A DNA stretch of 64,000 nucleotides from Zygnema circumcarinatum (GCA_037447605.1 CM074804.1:8039449-8103448), one strand, 5' to 3'. Shown: positions 23,932 to 36,000, counted from the stretch's first letter. Notes: generated by a model not told the origin, from the sequence alone. Made by a program: numbers and translations.

Positions 23932-24913
23932 TCAAGGACACAAAGGACATTTGAAGCCCTGGCCATCCTCTGATGGCAAAAACACTCCTCTGGGATCAGT
24001 CCACATCGGATGGAGAGGCTTCACTTGCAGCGATTTGTCCAAGCGGGCGAGTGACTCGCGCAGAAGAGCCGATTCACGCGCCAAGGCCGCATTGCTCGCC
24101 TCGATATCCCAACCGCTGTTCAGCCTTTCATGGATGGTAACCAAATCTTGGAGGTCGCTTCCCAGCTTCCGTTTCCAAGAAGAGGAGCTCTGCAAATTTC
24201 TTCCCACTCCCATTTTCCCTTCCCCGGGACCATTGCGGCGGCGGCTGTACTGCGGCTCACTGAATGCATTTTGGCTTGCACTGAACACTGGCGAGGAGTC
24301 GCGGAACAGAGGGCGCCTCGCACTGAAGAGTGGCTCAGGCTCATCATAGAGCGGCGCCTTCAAGTTCGGGTAATCCAAGGACTTGGCATAATAATTCGAG
24401 TGGCGGACATTGGGATATGTCTTTACAATCTGAGGAGGCTGTATTGCAAGCAAGAGATCAGAAAACGCCAAATCAGTCAAAGGGATGCATACAAACCCTC
24501 AAAACTAGCCCATACAAAAGCAAGCAGCACCAACGCAAAAGGCACTTTCCGATGCTAACAACCCTTAAAACAAAAAGCTTGAAATCTTTGAAAGGTGCAG
24601 CAAGTCATACCCGGCGAGGATTCGCTAACTCCTTTGCGAACTCCTCGTGCAACCAGTCCACCGCGAAAAGGTAGGCCTTTCCGAGTTCCGTGGCGCCCAC
24701 AAGCAGCCACGCCCAAGCGCTGTATCCAAGCACCGCCATGGCAGCCAGCGCATGCCAGGAGACGCTGCAAAAAACGAAATAAAGGTTTTCCAGGTGCGGG
24801 CGGGCGGCTGCAGCAGCCTTCAGCCCGCCGCCCAACGCCGCTCCGAGCAGCTGCATCACTTGAAGCCAGAGGACGCAGAAAGCTGCCGCCGTGGCAGCAC
24901 CTGGCACAGCCAT
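23932..24913 (-). CDS. Unrecognised membrane-type protein
   Basis: Two exons, 24913-24611 and 24438-23932, join in phase 0 to give 269 residues. I do not recognise the family. The first exon begins MAVPGAATAAAFCVLWLQ and carries two or three hydrophobic segments (about 8-30, 45-62 and 65-90), the last ending before LHEEFAKELANPRR. The second exon is soluble: a Tyr/Pro/Asn-rich stretch (PPQIVKTYPNVRHSNYY), a Ser/Arg-rich linker, an amphipathic helix (~RLNSGWDIEASNAALARESA), and an end with a Cys-pair motif FKCPLCP. The chosen ATG is the first after a (GA)n leader; the frame stays open upstream through that repeat, so an earlier start cannot be excluded. The donor GTATGA and the acceptor ATACAG are good. 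Coding is inferred from the open frames, the splice junction and the helix pattern. Confidence 0.55.
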
Positions 24914-25018
24914 GGATGAGCAGGAGAGAGAGAGAGAGCGAGAGAGAGAGAGAGAGAGCGAGAGAAGAGAGGGAGGGTGAGTGAGCGAGAGAGAGAGAGA
25001 GAGCGGGTGGTCGGTGAG

Positions 25019-25740
25019 GGAGGGAGGGAGGGAGGGAGACATGACAGCCCGGGCCGCGGGCGAGGCCTTGGGGAGGGACCCGGGCAGACCAAACCTATTA
25101 CAGGCTGCCCCATATGCGAGGCAAGCGTCCGCGATTGGGCGAGCGTCGGCTGGGCAGCTCAAGTTTGGCAGCGAGCTGCCCGGACGACAAAGGGGTGGCC
25201 CAAAATGGCTGGCCGCTCGCCTACCTCATCTCCCCTGTGGATCAGACAGTACGGACGGACAGGTGGCGCCACCGCCGTGGGGGAATGCTGACGTACGGAG
25301 CGCGCGACGTGACGGGACGCGCCGTAGGGGGGCTGCCCCTGATCGGAATCAGGGCGACGGAGGACCAGAAAGAATTGCAGCTGCCCGGCCGCCGCTCGCC
25401 CAATCGCGGACGATTCATTCGCTGGGAAGGTAAAATAAACCATTTGAATGCTGCCCGGCGCCAAACTTGAGCTGCCCGGCCGACGCTCGCCCAATCGCGG
25501 ACGTTTGCTTCGAGGACAGGGCAGCAGAAAACAGTTTATGGCTGCCAAGGACTAAACCTTCAGCTGCCCGGACGACGCACGCCCAATCGCGGACGTTTGC
25601 TTCACGGTTGGGGCAGCCAAAACCATTTCCGATCTGCCCGTGAACAGACTTCAGCTGCCCGGCCGACGCTCGCCCAATCGCGGACGTCCGCGAAGGGTAG
25701 CCGAAAACATTCCGGGCCAAGGGCTGGACGGACGACCATG
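25019..25740. mobile_element. MITE-like inverted-repeat element, copy A (right end partly deleted)
   Basis: Shares its left end and body with copy B. The core GCTCGCCCAATCGCGGACG (or its complement) occurs five times, near 25125 (inverted), 25390, 25482, 25575 and 25668. Between the last core and the GCGAAGGGTAGCCG flank it lacks about 70 bp that copy B keeps, so its right inverted arm is truncated. No transposase is encoded. The mobile-element call is inference from structure. Confidence 0.5.
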
Positions 25741-26222
25741 GGCTGGATCAACCATTGGAATGGTCGGGATTTGCAAACCGTTGGTTCCGGATCTAGCCAA
25801 CCATTGGATCCAATGGTTGGGTGGGGCGGGAATAAATGGTCCAATGGTTGCAATCATTGGCAATGGTTGGCTGGACAGCTAGCCAATGGTTGAAACCATT
25901 GGCAATGGTTGGCTAGATAGCCAGCCAATGGTTGCAACCATTGGCAATGATTGGGTGGGGCGGGAATCAATGGTCCAACGGTTGCAGTTATTGCCAATGG
26001 TTGGCTTGATAGCCAGCCAATGGTTGCAACCATTGGCAATGGTTGGGTGGAGCGGGAATCAATAGTCCAATGGTTGAAGTTTCTTGCAATGGTTGGCTGG
26101 GAAGCTATCCAATGGTTACAGCCATTGGCAATGATTGGGTGGGGCGGGAATCAATGGTCCAATGGTTGCAGTTATTGGCAATGGGTTGCTGGGAAGTTAG
26201 CCAATGGTTACAACCATTGAGA
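25740..26222. repeat. CCAATGGTTG/GGGGCGGG repeat array, copy 2
   Basis: About 480 bp of units near 84 bp. One half-unit is a palindrome: CAATGGTTGGCT, a short spacer, AGCCAGCCAATGG, then TTGCAACCATTGG. The other carries GTGGGGCGGGAATCAATGG followed by TCCAATGGTTGCAG. CCAAT/ATTGG pentamers are therefore very dense and in both orientations, with GC-boxes between them. Confidence 0.92.
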
Positions 26223-26278
26223 GGGGGGAAAAGGAACAGAGAGCGAGAGAGCGAGAGAGAGCAGGTGGTCGGTGAGGA

Positions 26279-27030
26279 AGGGAGGGAGACATGACAGCCC
26301 GGGCCGCGGGGCGAGGCCTTGAGGGACCCGGGCAGCCCAAACCTATTACAGGCTGCCCTCTATGCGAGGCAAGCGTCCGCGATTGGGCGAGCGTCGGCCG
26401 GGCAGCTCAAGTTTGGCAGCGAGCTGCCCGGACGACAAAGGGGTGGCCCAAAATGGCCGGTCGCGCGCCTACCTCATCTCCCCTGTGGATAATACTGTAC
26501 GGACGTAGAGGTGGCGCCACCGCCGTGGAGGAATGCTGCTGTACGGTGCGCGCGACGTGACGGGACGCGTTGTACGTGGGCTGCACCTGATCGGAATCGC
26601 GGCGACGGAGGACCAGGAAGAATTTCAGCTGCCCGGCCGCCGCTCGCCCAATCGTGGACGGTTGATTCGCTGGGAGGGCAGAATAGAACATTTGAGTGCT
26701 GCCCGGCGCCAAACTTGAGCTGACTCGGCCGACGCTCGCCCAATCGCGGACGTTTGCTTCGAGGATGGGGCAGCAGAAAACAGTTTAGGGCTGCCCTGGA
26801 CCAAACCTTCAGCTGCCCGGACGACGCACGCCCAATCGCGGACGTTTGGTTCACGGTTGGGGCAGCCAAAACCATTTCCGATCTGCCCGTGAACAGACTT
26901 CAGCTGCCCGGCCGACGCTCGCGGAATCGCGGACACTTGCCTGGCGTATAGGGCAGCCCGTAATAGTTTTGGGCTGCCCGGGGTCCTCACCAAGGCCTCG
27001 AACCGCCGCGAAGGGCAGCCGAAAACATTC
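26279..27030. mobile_element. MITE-like inverted-repeat element, copy B (complete arms)
   Basis: The left arm (about 26306-26408) and right arm (about 26900-27010) are imperfect inverted repeats of roughly 100 bp. Both carry, in opposite orientation, a CGAGGCCTTG block, a GGGCAGCCCAAA block, an ATTAC...GGCTGCCC block, a GGCAAG(C/T)GTCCGCGATT block and an AGCTGCC end. The interior has five copies of the GCCCAATCGCGGACG core, at about 26370 (inverted), 26645, 26737, 26832 and 26920. No open frame resembles a transposase, so if mobile it is non-autonomous. Arm ends and target-site duplications are not resolved. Confidence 0.6.
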
Positions 27031-27074
27031 CGGGCCAAGGGCTCTACGGACCATGGGTTTGGATCAAACATCGG

Positions 27075-27306
27075 AATGGTTGCGATTTGCAAACCGCTGG
27101 TTCCGATCTAGCCAACCAGTGGATACAATGGTTGGGTGTGGCGGGAATCAATGGTCCAATGGTTGCAGTCATTGGCAATGGTTAACTTGGTAGCCGCCAA
27201 TGGTTGCAACCATTGGCAATGGTTGAATGGGGCGGGAAGCAATGGTCCAATAGTTGTATTCATTGGCAATGGTTGGCTGGATAGCCAGCCAATGGTTGCA
27301 ACCATT
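27075..27306. repeat. CCAATGGTTG repeat array, copy 3
   Basis: Same unit as copy 2, shorter. It ends in the same AACCATTGAGAGGGGG junction into GA-rich DNA that ends copy 2 at about 26225, which supports tandem duplication of the whole composite. Confidence 0.92.
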
Positions 27307-27618
27307 GAGAGGGGGAAAAAGGGAGCGAGGGAGAGAGGGAAAGGGGGAGAGGGAGAGTGAGGGAGGGGGTGAGAGAGTGAGGGAGAGAGAGATAGAGGGA
27401 GAAAGGGGGAAATGACATTGATAGAGGCATATTTCCATTTCACAGAATGTGCTGAGAACAGAGGTAGAGGCTTGCTGGTTGCTTTTGAAACCCCTGCTTG
27501 GAACCTTCTCTTTGATAAACAACAGTTTGGAAAAGCTGAGGCCAAGAAGATAAGAAGACGATATTCAGCAGCTTCTGTACCGAGGGATGAGGAACTGCGA
27601 TCCTAATGAGAGCTAGCA

Positions 27619-28685
27619 CTATCCGCCGGTCTGCTGAGGCCACGAAGAAGAGTCCCTGTCAGTTGAAGCATAGTAATGCGCTTCAAGCTCAGCCATGGCC
27701 ACCGCCGCCTGCTCTCCGAGCTGCTCCAGGCTCCTCCCTACATCCTCCGTGTGTTCCTCGAACTTAGAGCTGCGCTCTGCAATGGCGGCGTTCAAAGAGG
27801 CGAAATCGGCAAAAACTGCGCTCTGCTTCAGTTCGGAGACTAGACGCAGAAGCGCCTCTCCTGCATTTACCTGCAGACAAAAGTATACATTTTCAAACGG
27901 GTGAGCCCTTAGATTAAAATCTGGGCCTGCGAGAGCGTTAAGATTAAAATGACGGCCGACTTGGGCAGAGATTGAGACAATGCTTAGAATTAAAGGGATG
28001 GCTGGAGGTAGAAATTAAGTTTGAAAATGATTAGAATGATTAGGGGGTCAGTACGCTCGTAACGAAAAATTAGGGCACGCACCACTCTGGCAGCATGAAC
28101 TTGGATTTGGAAAACTTCTTGAGCGTTCCTTACTGTGTCATTTACCTGTCATTTTCGGCAGCCCCCTCCAAAAAAAAAAAAAAAAAAAAAAATGAATGCC
28201 ATCATCCGAACCTCGCTCTTGAGTGCCTTATTGACAAAAACCAAAACGTTCGCTGAGGGAGGAAAAGAACCTCTCGCATCAAAGACTAACCATTGCAAAG
28301 ATCCATAACTTGCAGCCCTTCTCCTAAGAGCCCTAGAATCAGAACATTGCAGCTGCATCTCACTCCCAGTATCACCCAACCTCCGAATAACACAACTATC
28401 ACAGCTCTACTTGTGGCTCATAAAAAACATCTTTTTCTTTCCTTCCGAAGGCTTCCGAAGAAAGCAAAGCTAGAGTTTGGCACGAAAGGATTAGCCTGCG
28501 AGTGCTGGTGCATTGCCTGCCTGCGCAGCCTTCATCATGTTCTTCACGTTGTCCACCATGGCGGCTATGTCCGCATCTGCTCTCTGCTGCATCGCTCTCT
28601 GCCTTTGAGCAGCGCCTGTCTGCGAGACGCCCATCCCCGCTACCACCGCCATGGCGCCGCCAGCTGGACCCGGCGCCTTGCTCAT
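27619..28685 (-). CDS. MED22: Mediator complex subunit 22 (MED22)
   Basis: Three exons: 28685-28521, 28145-28083 and 27870-27619, about 159 residues, close to the ~150 of plant MED22. Family features: the N-terminal helix MQQRADADIAAMVDNVKNMM, then NAQEVFQIQVHAARV, and LLRLVSELKQSAVFADFASL, the most diagnostic part. The end contains ELEAHYYAST. Role: a head-module Mediator subunit that forms a heterodimer with MED11 and links activators to RNA polymerase II. The intron after exon 1 appears to use a GC donor (CAG|GCAGGC at 28520), because no GT lies before the in-frame stop and this junction alone restores phase and family length. Upstream ATG codons at 28688 and 28772 are in frame; 28685 is a conservative choice. 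A T run (~20) lies in intron 1 on the coding strand. Confidence 0.85.
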
Positions 28686-30088
28686 CATCTCTTTTGCCTG
28701 CAACAGCCTCCCTATTGCTCTGCCTGCATCGCAGACACTCCTCTGCAGATCCCTCTCTCCCAAGCTATGCACATCACACGCTGCAAGATAACGATTTCAC
28801 AACACTGACATATCTCTCATGTATTTTCGTTGAAGATTTGCAGGTGTTATCTTTTAGGGTTTTGTAATGATAGCTCTTCTGGAGCAATGCAAGTTTGCAA
28901 ATTCGCGTTTGCTGATCAGCCCTCGCCCTTGCCCTGAGGACTCGAAAAAAAACCCTACCGCGTGTCCCTGTGCGTTTCCATGCTGAACTCGGTACTTACT
29001 CATTTCTGAGTTGAACGGTCTATCACAGTTCTGTGCTGCCGCCAGTTCGGCCGGAGGCTGCGCTCCCTCGATAACGAACTAGTGTTCAAAATGTGAACTT
29101 ATTTCATAATCACAACAAAAACAAAGGGCACTGCACAACGTGAGCTGCTTTTGCTTCCCTTTTGTTGCTGTGTTTTATAATTTCTGTTTTTGGAGAGATT
29201 CCTTGCGAGGGGTCTTGCAAACCACCACTCTTACCAGGCTGTCTCGTCATAAGCATTTGAAAAAAAACAGCCCTCTTAGTTATGCAGAACTGCCTAGTGC
29301 TAAGATCCCCCTACACATCATGCCGCGAGCATCATTCCAACATTGAGAAAACACGTATATGACCACTTTGCCGACTTAACAGGACCAAAAAGTAAACAGG
29401 TGCGCAGACATAACATAACAGAGAACCCATTCCAAAACTCGGTAAAACACTTGGCCCACCCCAGCCTGTCCATAATGGCCCCTCCTAAGACCAGGAACCA
29501 CGAGCACCAGCCGCAGTCCACCTACACTCTGCTAAGCGCATGTATGTATGTATGTATGTATGTGTGCGTGCATGTATGCATGCCCTGCAGCAGGCCCCCA
29601 TCGTAAGTCTTCAGTGGCCTCGCAGGCACCAGCCTCTCCCTCACTCCTCCCCCCAGCCCTCCCCACTTCTTCTACACAGGTGGCCATTCTAACTCATAAA
29701 CCATCGTTAAGCTGTCAAAACAAGTACTTCCCAAGTGCCTCGCTCTTTCATTCATATTGATTTTTGACCCAAGTCGACCCGCTTCCACTGCAGGTCCAGC
29801 GCTTTCCAGGAATTCTCTCTTCACCCTCAAGCTACACCCCCACACTCTATGCCGCCTCCAAATAGGACTGCCAAAGTAGTGAAGCCAACATTCGTCCAAA
29901 AGGACCTTCCACTTCCAGCCAACCATTTCCTTAGGTAGGATAATAGTCTTACAGGGATGTCCATGCGTCCATTCAGATCATTCGGATTTGTCTCTCATGT
30001 CAGCCTCTCCCTTCCAAGGCCCATGAACGACCGCCCCGTGCATTCCAATGACAAAAAGCCCATCCCTTGTCTACGTATCATGGCTTTC
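28686..30088. other. Gap between MED22 start and eIF3a 3' end
   Basis: Upstream region of MED22 and downstream region of eIF3a. It has a short TATG/TGCA simple repeat at 29540-29585. One minus-strand open frame (29926-29672) follows the eIF3a stop, but it has no family motif and I treat it as 3' UTR or chance. No RNA gene recognised. Confidence 0.55.
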
Positions 30089-33000
30089 TCATGTGGGCCG
30101 TGATTTGGGCCTCCATTTCCCATCACTTGATGCCCCACCAGTGCTGGCAGGGGCCGGCCTCTCCGGTTCACGGGGGGGTTCACCGCGAGCAGGTCCACCC
30201 CCCCACCTATCGTCCACACGCCTAGGTCCACTCGTCCACTCTCGGCTATCTCTGCCTGCAGTAGAACCACTCCAGCTTGGGCGATCAGCAGGGGGGCGGT
30301 CCGAGGGGCGATCAAAAGTAGGCCTCCTCGGGCCCTCATCCCTGGCAGAGAGAGGACCATCTCCTCGTTGAATTGACGGTCGTTGCCACCTGTCATCAGC
30401 CCCTCTTGGAGTCTCCTCGCGTTGTGCCTCCATAGGCGTCCTCCTAAAAGGCATAGATTTGTCACTTGCCTCTCTACGAGCTGGAGGAACAAACTTGTTA
30501 TTTCCAGCAGCAGCAGCAGCAGGTCGCTCCGGTTCCGATATCCTTTCTCTCGCAGATTCTCTCTCTCCCCCGCGATCTTCAGTGCTGCGAGTCCAGCGTT
30601 CGGGCTCCCTTGCAGGCTCATCTCCCCTCCTTACCGATGGTACAAAGCGGGACGACCTTTCAGCCTCTGCGCGAAGGGCCTCCGCCTTCTCTTTACGCAG
30701 CTTCTCTTCCGCTTCTTGTTCACGTTGACGCTGCTTGGCAGCGATCTCGTCCAGCTTTCGCAGTCTCTCCTCTTCCTCCTTGCGCTTGCGTTCCTCCTCT
30801 GCAGACGAGAAATAAGTAATAGAAATAAGCAAATAAACCCAGGGGCAGTGTTGACTAAAGCCTTCCGTGCACAGTATGAACGTACAGGAGGATAAAACAG
30901 ATGGGAAAACCAAGATGAGGAGACAGAAGAGAACTGAAGTTTTACCAAACGAGGAGGCTGTATCAGACTTCTGATAACTAACACCAGAACAAAGCGGCCT
31001 GCCTTTAACTTTCACTGTGCCAATCACTTGTAAGGAGACACAGGACCCCGAGAGAGTTCTCTCAGCTATCCGATTGTAAATAAAGTCTTTATGAACCTGC
31101 GTATGCGTTCAAGCGTGCATCACTGTGAGAGAGGGGCAATGAAGTTACCCTCTCGCTTTCGCGCCCTCTCCTCTTCAATCTGCTTCCGTACACGTGCCTC
31201 TTCCATCCGTTTGTAATACTCCATCTTTCGAAGTTGCAACCTTTCTGTCCGCTTCATCTCTCGAATCTCTGCCAGCTTCTCCTCCCTCTCGCGTTTCAGC
31301 CGCTCAAACTCCCCACGACGTCTTGAGATGACCTGCTCTTGGAACTCCTCCTGATGCACAGTGACGCAGCGACCACAACTCAGCGGAGGCACATCCCTAA
31401 AACTATTGTCACATGAAACAGAGCATTTCTAAACAGTTCCCAAAACTAATCATTTCAAGATTTCAAGTTGCATCGTTAACCGTTGGTCTGCAAGCATGGC
31501 ATCAATGGGATAGGAGTAAACTGGTTGTAGAACCTCAGGACGTACAGATTCGTTTCTTGTGAACGCAATGAGAATCAAAGGTTGAAAGAACAAGCCATGT
31601 TTGTCACGAAGACATGGCCTTCACAAATAGTGGCGCACTAACCTTGTCTGCAAGCATGCGTGATAGGCGATGCTTCTCTTCAAGATCCAAAGCATGTTGC
31701 TGCTTGCTTTGTTCAAGCAAAATCTGCAAGAAAGAGACCACCGAAAATAAGGAAATAAGGCAAAGGTTTATCATATACAAACCCGCTATAGATTGAAGAA
31801 CAGGCCTCCTCCCAGAGATGCTCTTCACGAGACGTAGTCTAGAAATTGAGGTGATTCCACTACCATATATTTGCTCACTCTATAAAACATAAGCACTGTA
31901 CTTACTTGTTGCTGTTGTTCGTGGTAAATACGGTCATCCACCAGCCTTTGTTGATACGCTGCATCAATCAGAGGCCTCTCCTCCTCTCGTTTGGCTCGCT
32001 CCAAATAGTCCATCTGTTTCGCGGTCTTTTGGAGCTTCCTCTCCATTTCCTGCTTTTCCTTGATTTGCTCCTCCAATGCAGCTTGCAGTAGAGACTGCTT
32101 GTCCAACTTGCCATCCTGTTTCATAAGAGGACATCCACTCCGCGACTCTGATGAGAGTCTTGAACCAAATGGTTATCAAATCTCATCGCTCTTTAACCCC
32201 TTCTCAGTTTGCTACTCTCCTTAATCCTCACCTCTCTCATCTCTGTTCCCCTTTCCACTCTGCTCCTTCCTCTCCCAAGTTCAGTAAACTGATAGCCAAT
32301 CAGCACGACTCGCAACTCTTAAGGTACAGTAGAAAAGACATCGCCTGAACATCTGAACAAACATGAAAATGACGAAGGCTGAAAGGTCAAAGAGAAGCAA
32401 GGTAAGTCTACAAGTGCTTGATTACCACTTCCACTTTCGGCTTCTTGCCCTTTTTGTTTGCCTCACGTTTCCGCTTCTCCTCCAGTAAAGCGAGTGCTTC
32501 TGCCAATTCTTTCTCTTCCAACTCCTTCCGGATGCGCTCCTCCAGGCGCCTTGCTTGCTCTGCTTGAAGCCTCTTAGCCTCAGCTTCCTCTGTGAGACGC
32601 TGCTGCTTCATCTTCTCAGTCTTCTCCTCTCGCTCCTGCATTACCATCAACCACAACGAAAAGAAATTGCCCAAAATAGCCCAATTCATAGCTAGCAGTG
32701 GTTACGTCTCTGAATGACCAAAATCAGTCTCTAACGTGATTTTTGTTTCTATTAGTGTGTATGGTAGACACTGGCCAAGCTCAAGGTCTTAGAGAGGGTC
32801 TGACGTGGCATTGAGCTTCACTGTACGTGCAACTGCCAATGGAAGAATTTCCACACCTTCTCAATAATCTCTCGCTCCGCCTCCTCCTTACGCCGTTCAA
32901 TAAGAATCTTCCGTGCCAGTAGTTTTTGGTGCTCTTTCTCCACTGCAATCTGCAGCTCCTTGAAAGGCATTCGATTCTTTGCTGCCTTAGGTACTGGCGT

Positions 33001-36000
33001 AGGTGGATGAATAAGGCTGACAGCCTTGTTCAGGCGACGAGTCATGACCACTAAGTGGTTTCGCACTTTTTCAGATTCCAGATCCTGCACATTGAATGAT
33101 ATAAGTCCTTTAGGCCGACAAGAATGGTAACGAATCAACACCTGGTCAGAAGCAGTGGTTGCTTCCAAGCAACTTGCTGTTCGAAGTTTGCTACACACAC
33201 ACCTCCACCAGTAATCAATAAGCAAAAGCAAAAACATAAACATACACACTACAAAACCTTGTACTGTTAACGTCTATTCAAAACGTCTATTCTAGGACCG
33301 GGTCTTGGGCGCGAATCCAATAGCCATTCTGAAATAAAAAACATTCAACTGCACGATTGAGAAACTCACTTACCTGGCTACCAAAGTGGACAGTGCCATG
33401 CTGATAGTCCAATTTCATCTGCACAAAGTTATACTTGACAGCATCCACTACCAGCCTCTCCAGATAGTTCAACCCTCCAAAGGTGATCATCTGAGTAAGG
33501 CTGCGCAGCTTCATAGTGTCGTACACTTGAGATGCCTGCACCATCAAACAAATGGAAGACATCAAATGGCAAAGCCAGATAACGACCATAGAAAAAGACG
33601 TATAGAGAACTGAATGTCTTGAGTAGGACACTAAAGAGTCGTTGACCCACGATAAGGCAACCACAGAACTGCTGCAGAACAAAAAAAGTTTCACTCAAGC
33701 TAAGACAAACAGAAAGCTTTCTTTGTATACGTGGCAATAACTGACCCACCTGCTGTAGGAGACGCAGAGAAGTAAGCTTCTCCAGTGCAGGTACATACTG
33801 CTCTAGTTGAACTTCCGGAATAGGGGAGGCGGAAGAAAGTTTATCGCTCAAACCAGCGAGCTTGCTCAGAAGGGGTTGGACCCTGGTTGCAAGATCAAGG
33901 GGGTGGAACTCTGTCTCCACCACGTTGTGAAGCTCCCTCACCTCAGGTGGGACATATGCCATGATACCCTTAGAAATCTGCATGCCCAAATCGCAACAGG
34001 ATTCAGAAGAAACTCGATAGCCTTCTCAAAGTTCAATGACAAACGGTAGAATGGTAATTTAAAGTCAGCATTTCCACGGACATTGGCAAAGGTGCAAGAA
34101 TCCCACAAGAAAGGGGTAGTAAAAACAAACGAGGTATTACTAGAGAAACTGTCGCCCTAGAGATTCTATCGCCCTCAAGTTCAGGCTCAATCTCAGACCA
34201 AATAAAGAAAATGGACTACCTTGAACATAATGCAACAGACAAGGAGTATGCAAGAGGCAGATACACTACTTCAGATAGTTGTAGGTGGACACTTACCAGC
34301 TCCTGTAAGAGCGCAGACCTTGACAGCTGTATCAACCACCAAAAAAAAAACAAAATTGTTATGTGAGTTTCAAATACAAGCAAAGGGCAAAGTCATTGCA
34401 AACCTATGGTCAATCCAAAGGGGCAAATTGACAAACAGCAAACTGTATGAGAAAACAAACAAAAATTACTGAAATATATAGTCATACATCACCGACTATA
34501 TGTCGGCTGTTTGCTCACCAGTTCCCGGCTATCCCTCTTCGGATCCAGTGTGAAACCCAGTAAGTTTGCCATTCGTATGTTGCGATCCTTCTCCATTTCA
34601 AGCTCAAAGTGATGCGCACCATATTTGTGGTCATACGGGGCAACCGACATAGTAGCTAAAATGACAGACGAGGCCATCAGCTGCAAGTCTTTCTCCTTGA
34701 GATTCTTGTTGTAACTCTTCTGCAGGTTGTAAAGCTTGTACCACGCGTATGCATGGTAAAGATGACTCTCAGACATCCAAAAAATCTTCGTGAGTTTCGC
34801 ATAGTAAATTGCCATCATTTGCGGCTTAGGAGACTTCTTGACTAGCGTCATGAGGCCATGAATATCTTCTATGGAACGGAAGGCCTCCTGGAAGTATCAA
34901 GCAACGAAAGCAACATGTCAGCATGGTCGACATTCAAAGGAAGTAATAAAATGGAAGGAAAAGTTATGTTCATGACCTCGAATCCTTTTATTACCAACTA
35001 GATAATTCTCATGTACAATCAAAATGACGGCCAATGTGAAAAATTTCATAGAGCAAACAAATATGCGTTTGACGAAAATATTTCAAGCAGACTTAAAGAG
35101 GAATCAGCGATTCAAAACACAGGAGACACAAACAACAAATCCAACAATAAGGTGATCCGCAATCTTGTGCAGAGTGAGCTTGACAGTGGTCTGCAATTTT
35201 CAAGGAAGATGGATATAGAATTAGCTTCCAAGTACTGTGTTTTTTGTTTTTGTTTCGCGAGAACACCTTTAAGCTGGCAGTCAATTAAAGAAATTTTCCA
35301 GAGGCCACAGCTGGACTCAAAGGAAGCTCCCGTCGAAGGGCAAGACGGCTGGTTTACCTGCCATAACTCCAATTCCGTTGCTACCTTCAGCTGTTCAAAC
35401 CTTGTCTCCAAGTAAAGTTGTAAGCTTTCTGGCTGAGAAAGGTCCGGCCTGTCGCGTTGATCCCTGTATTTGTTCAAGTTTGCCAAATGATTCCGAAGGA
35501 TCTCACAAAGGCGGCGAAATTCTGTTGTTCGCTTGTACTGCAAGCAGAACTGAAATGCTCGATGTGCAGTCATCTGCACAAGGTAAAAGACTTGAAATGA
35601 CGACATCGAACACCGAACAGGCGAAACAAACTAAATCTTCTCATCACTCCACAGGTTCGTAAGGCTTTGAGGGGGGGCTGAGACTTTTGCATTGCTATTT
35701 TGAAAAGACCTCAAGGTAGGCGAGCTTCAGAATGTGTCCAGCTGTAACTGTCCTTGGAAAAAAGGCACATGCTGCAGAAAGTGCTAATTTTTCCAAATTC
35801 AAGTTCAGGACTGGGCAAGAATAAAAAAATGGCAAGAAACGTTCCTTGAACATCATCTCACATGAATACATGTGGGCGGAACCAAATACTCTATCCCAAT
35901 CTAAAGTAAAAAGCCAGATAACAAAAACTGCCTAGAAGGGAAGAAGTCGTGTACAAAAACCGTTTTGCAGATTCCAATAAAAAGAAACTCCAAAGCAAAA

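Larger units (their letters stand above)
24914..27618. other. Repeat island between unknown gene and MED22
   Basis: About 2.7 kb with no gene. It is made of a (GA)n stretch (24925-25004), composite repeat copy A (from 25007), composite repeat copy B (from 26265, about 1,258 bp later), and a closing GA/GGGA-rich tail (27307-27410). It is also the promoter side of the minus-strand gene starting at 24913. Confidence 0.85.

Noticed and set aside
25740-26222. CRISPR-like regular repeats
   Set aside because: Eukaryotic nuclear context; the repeats are palindromic and contiguous with no unique spacers.
29672-29926. 84-residue minus-strand frame downstream of eIF3a
   Set aside because: No family motif and located where the eIF3a 3' UTR is expected.
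30383-30895. 170-residue plus-strand frame
   Set aside because: Antisense of the eIF3a C-terminal exon.
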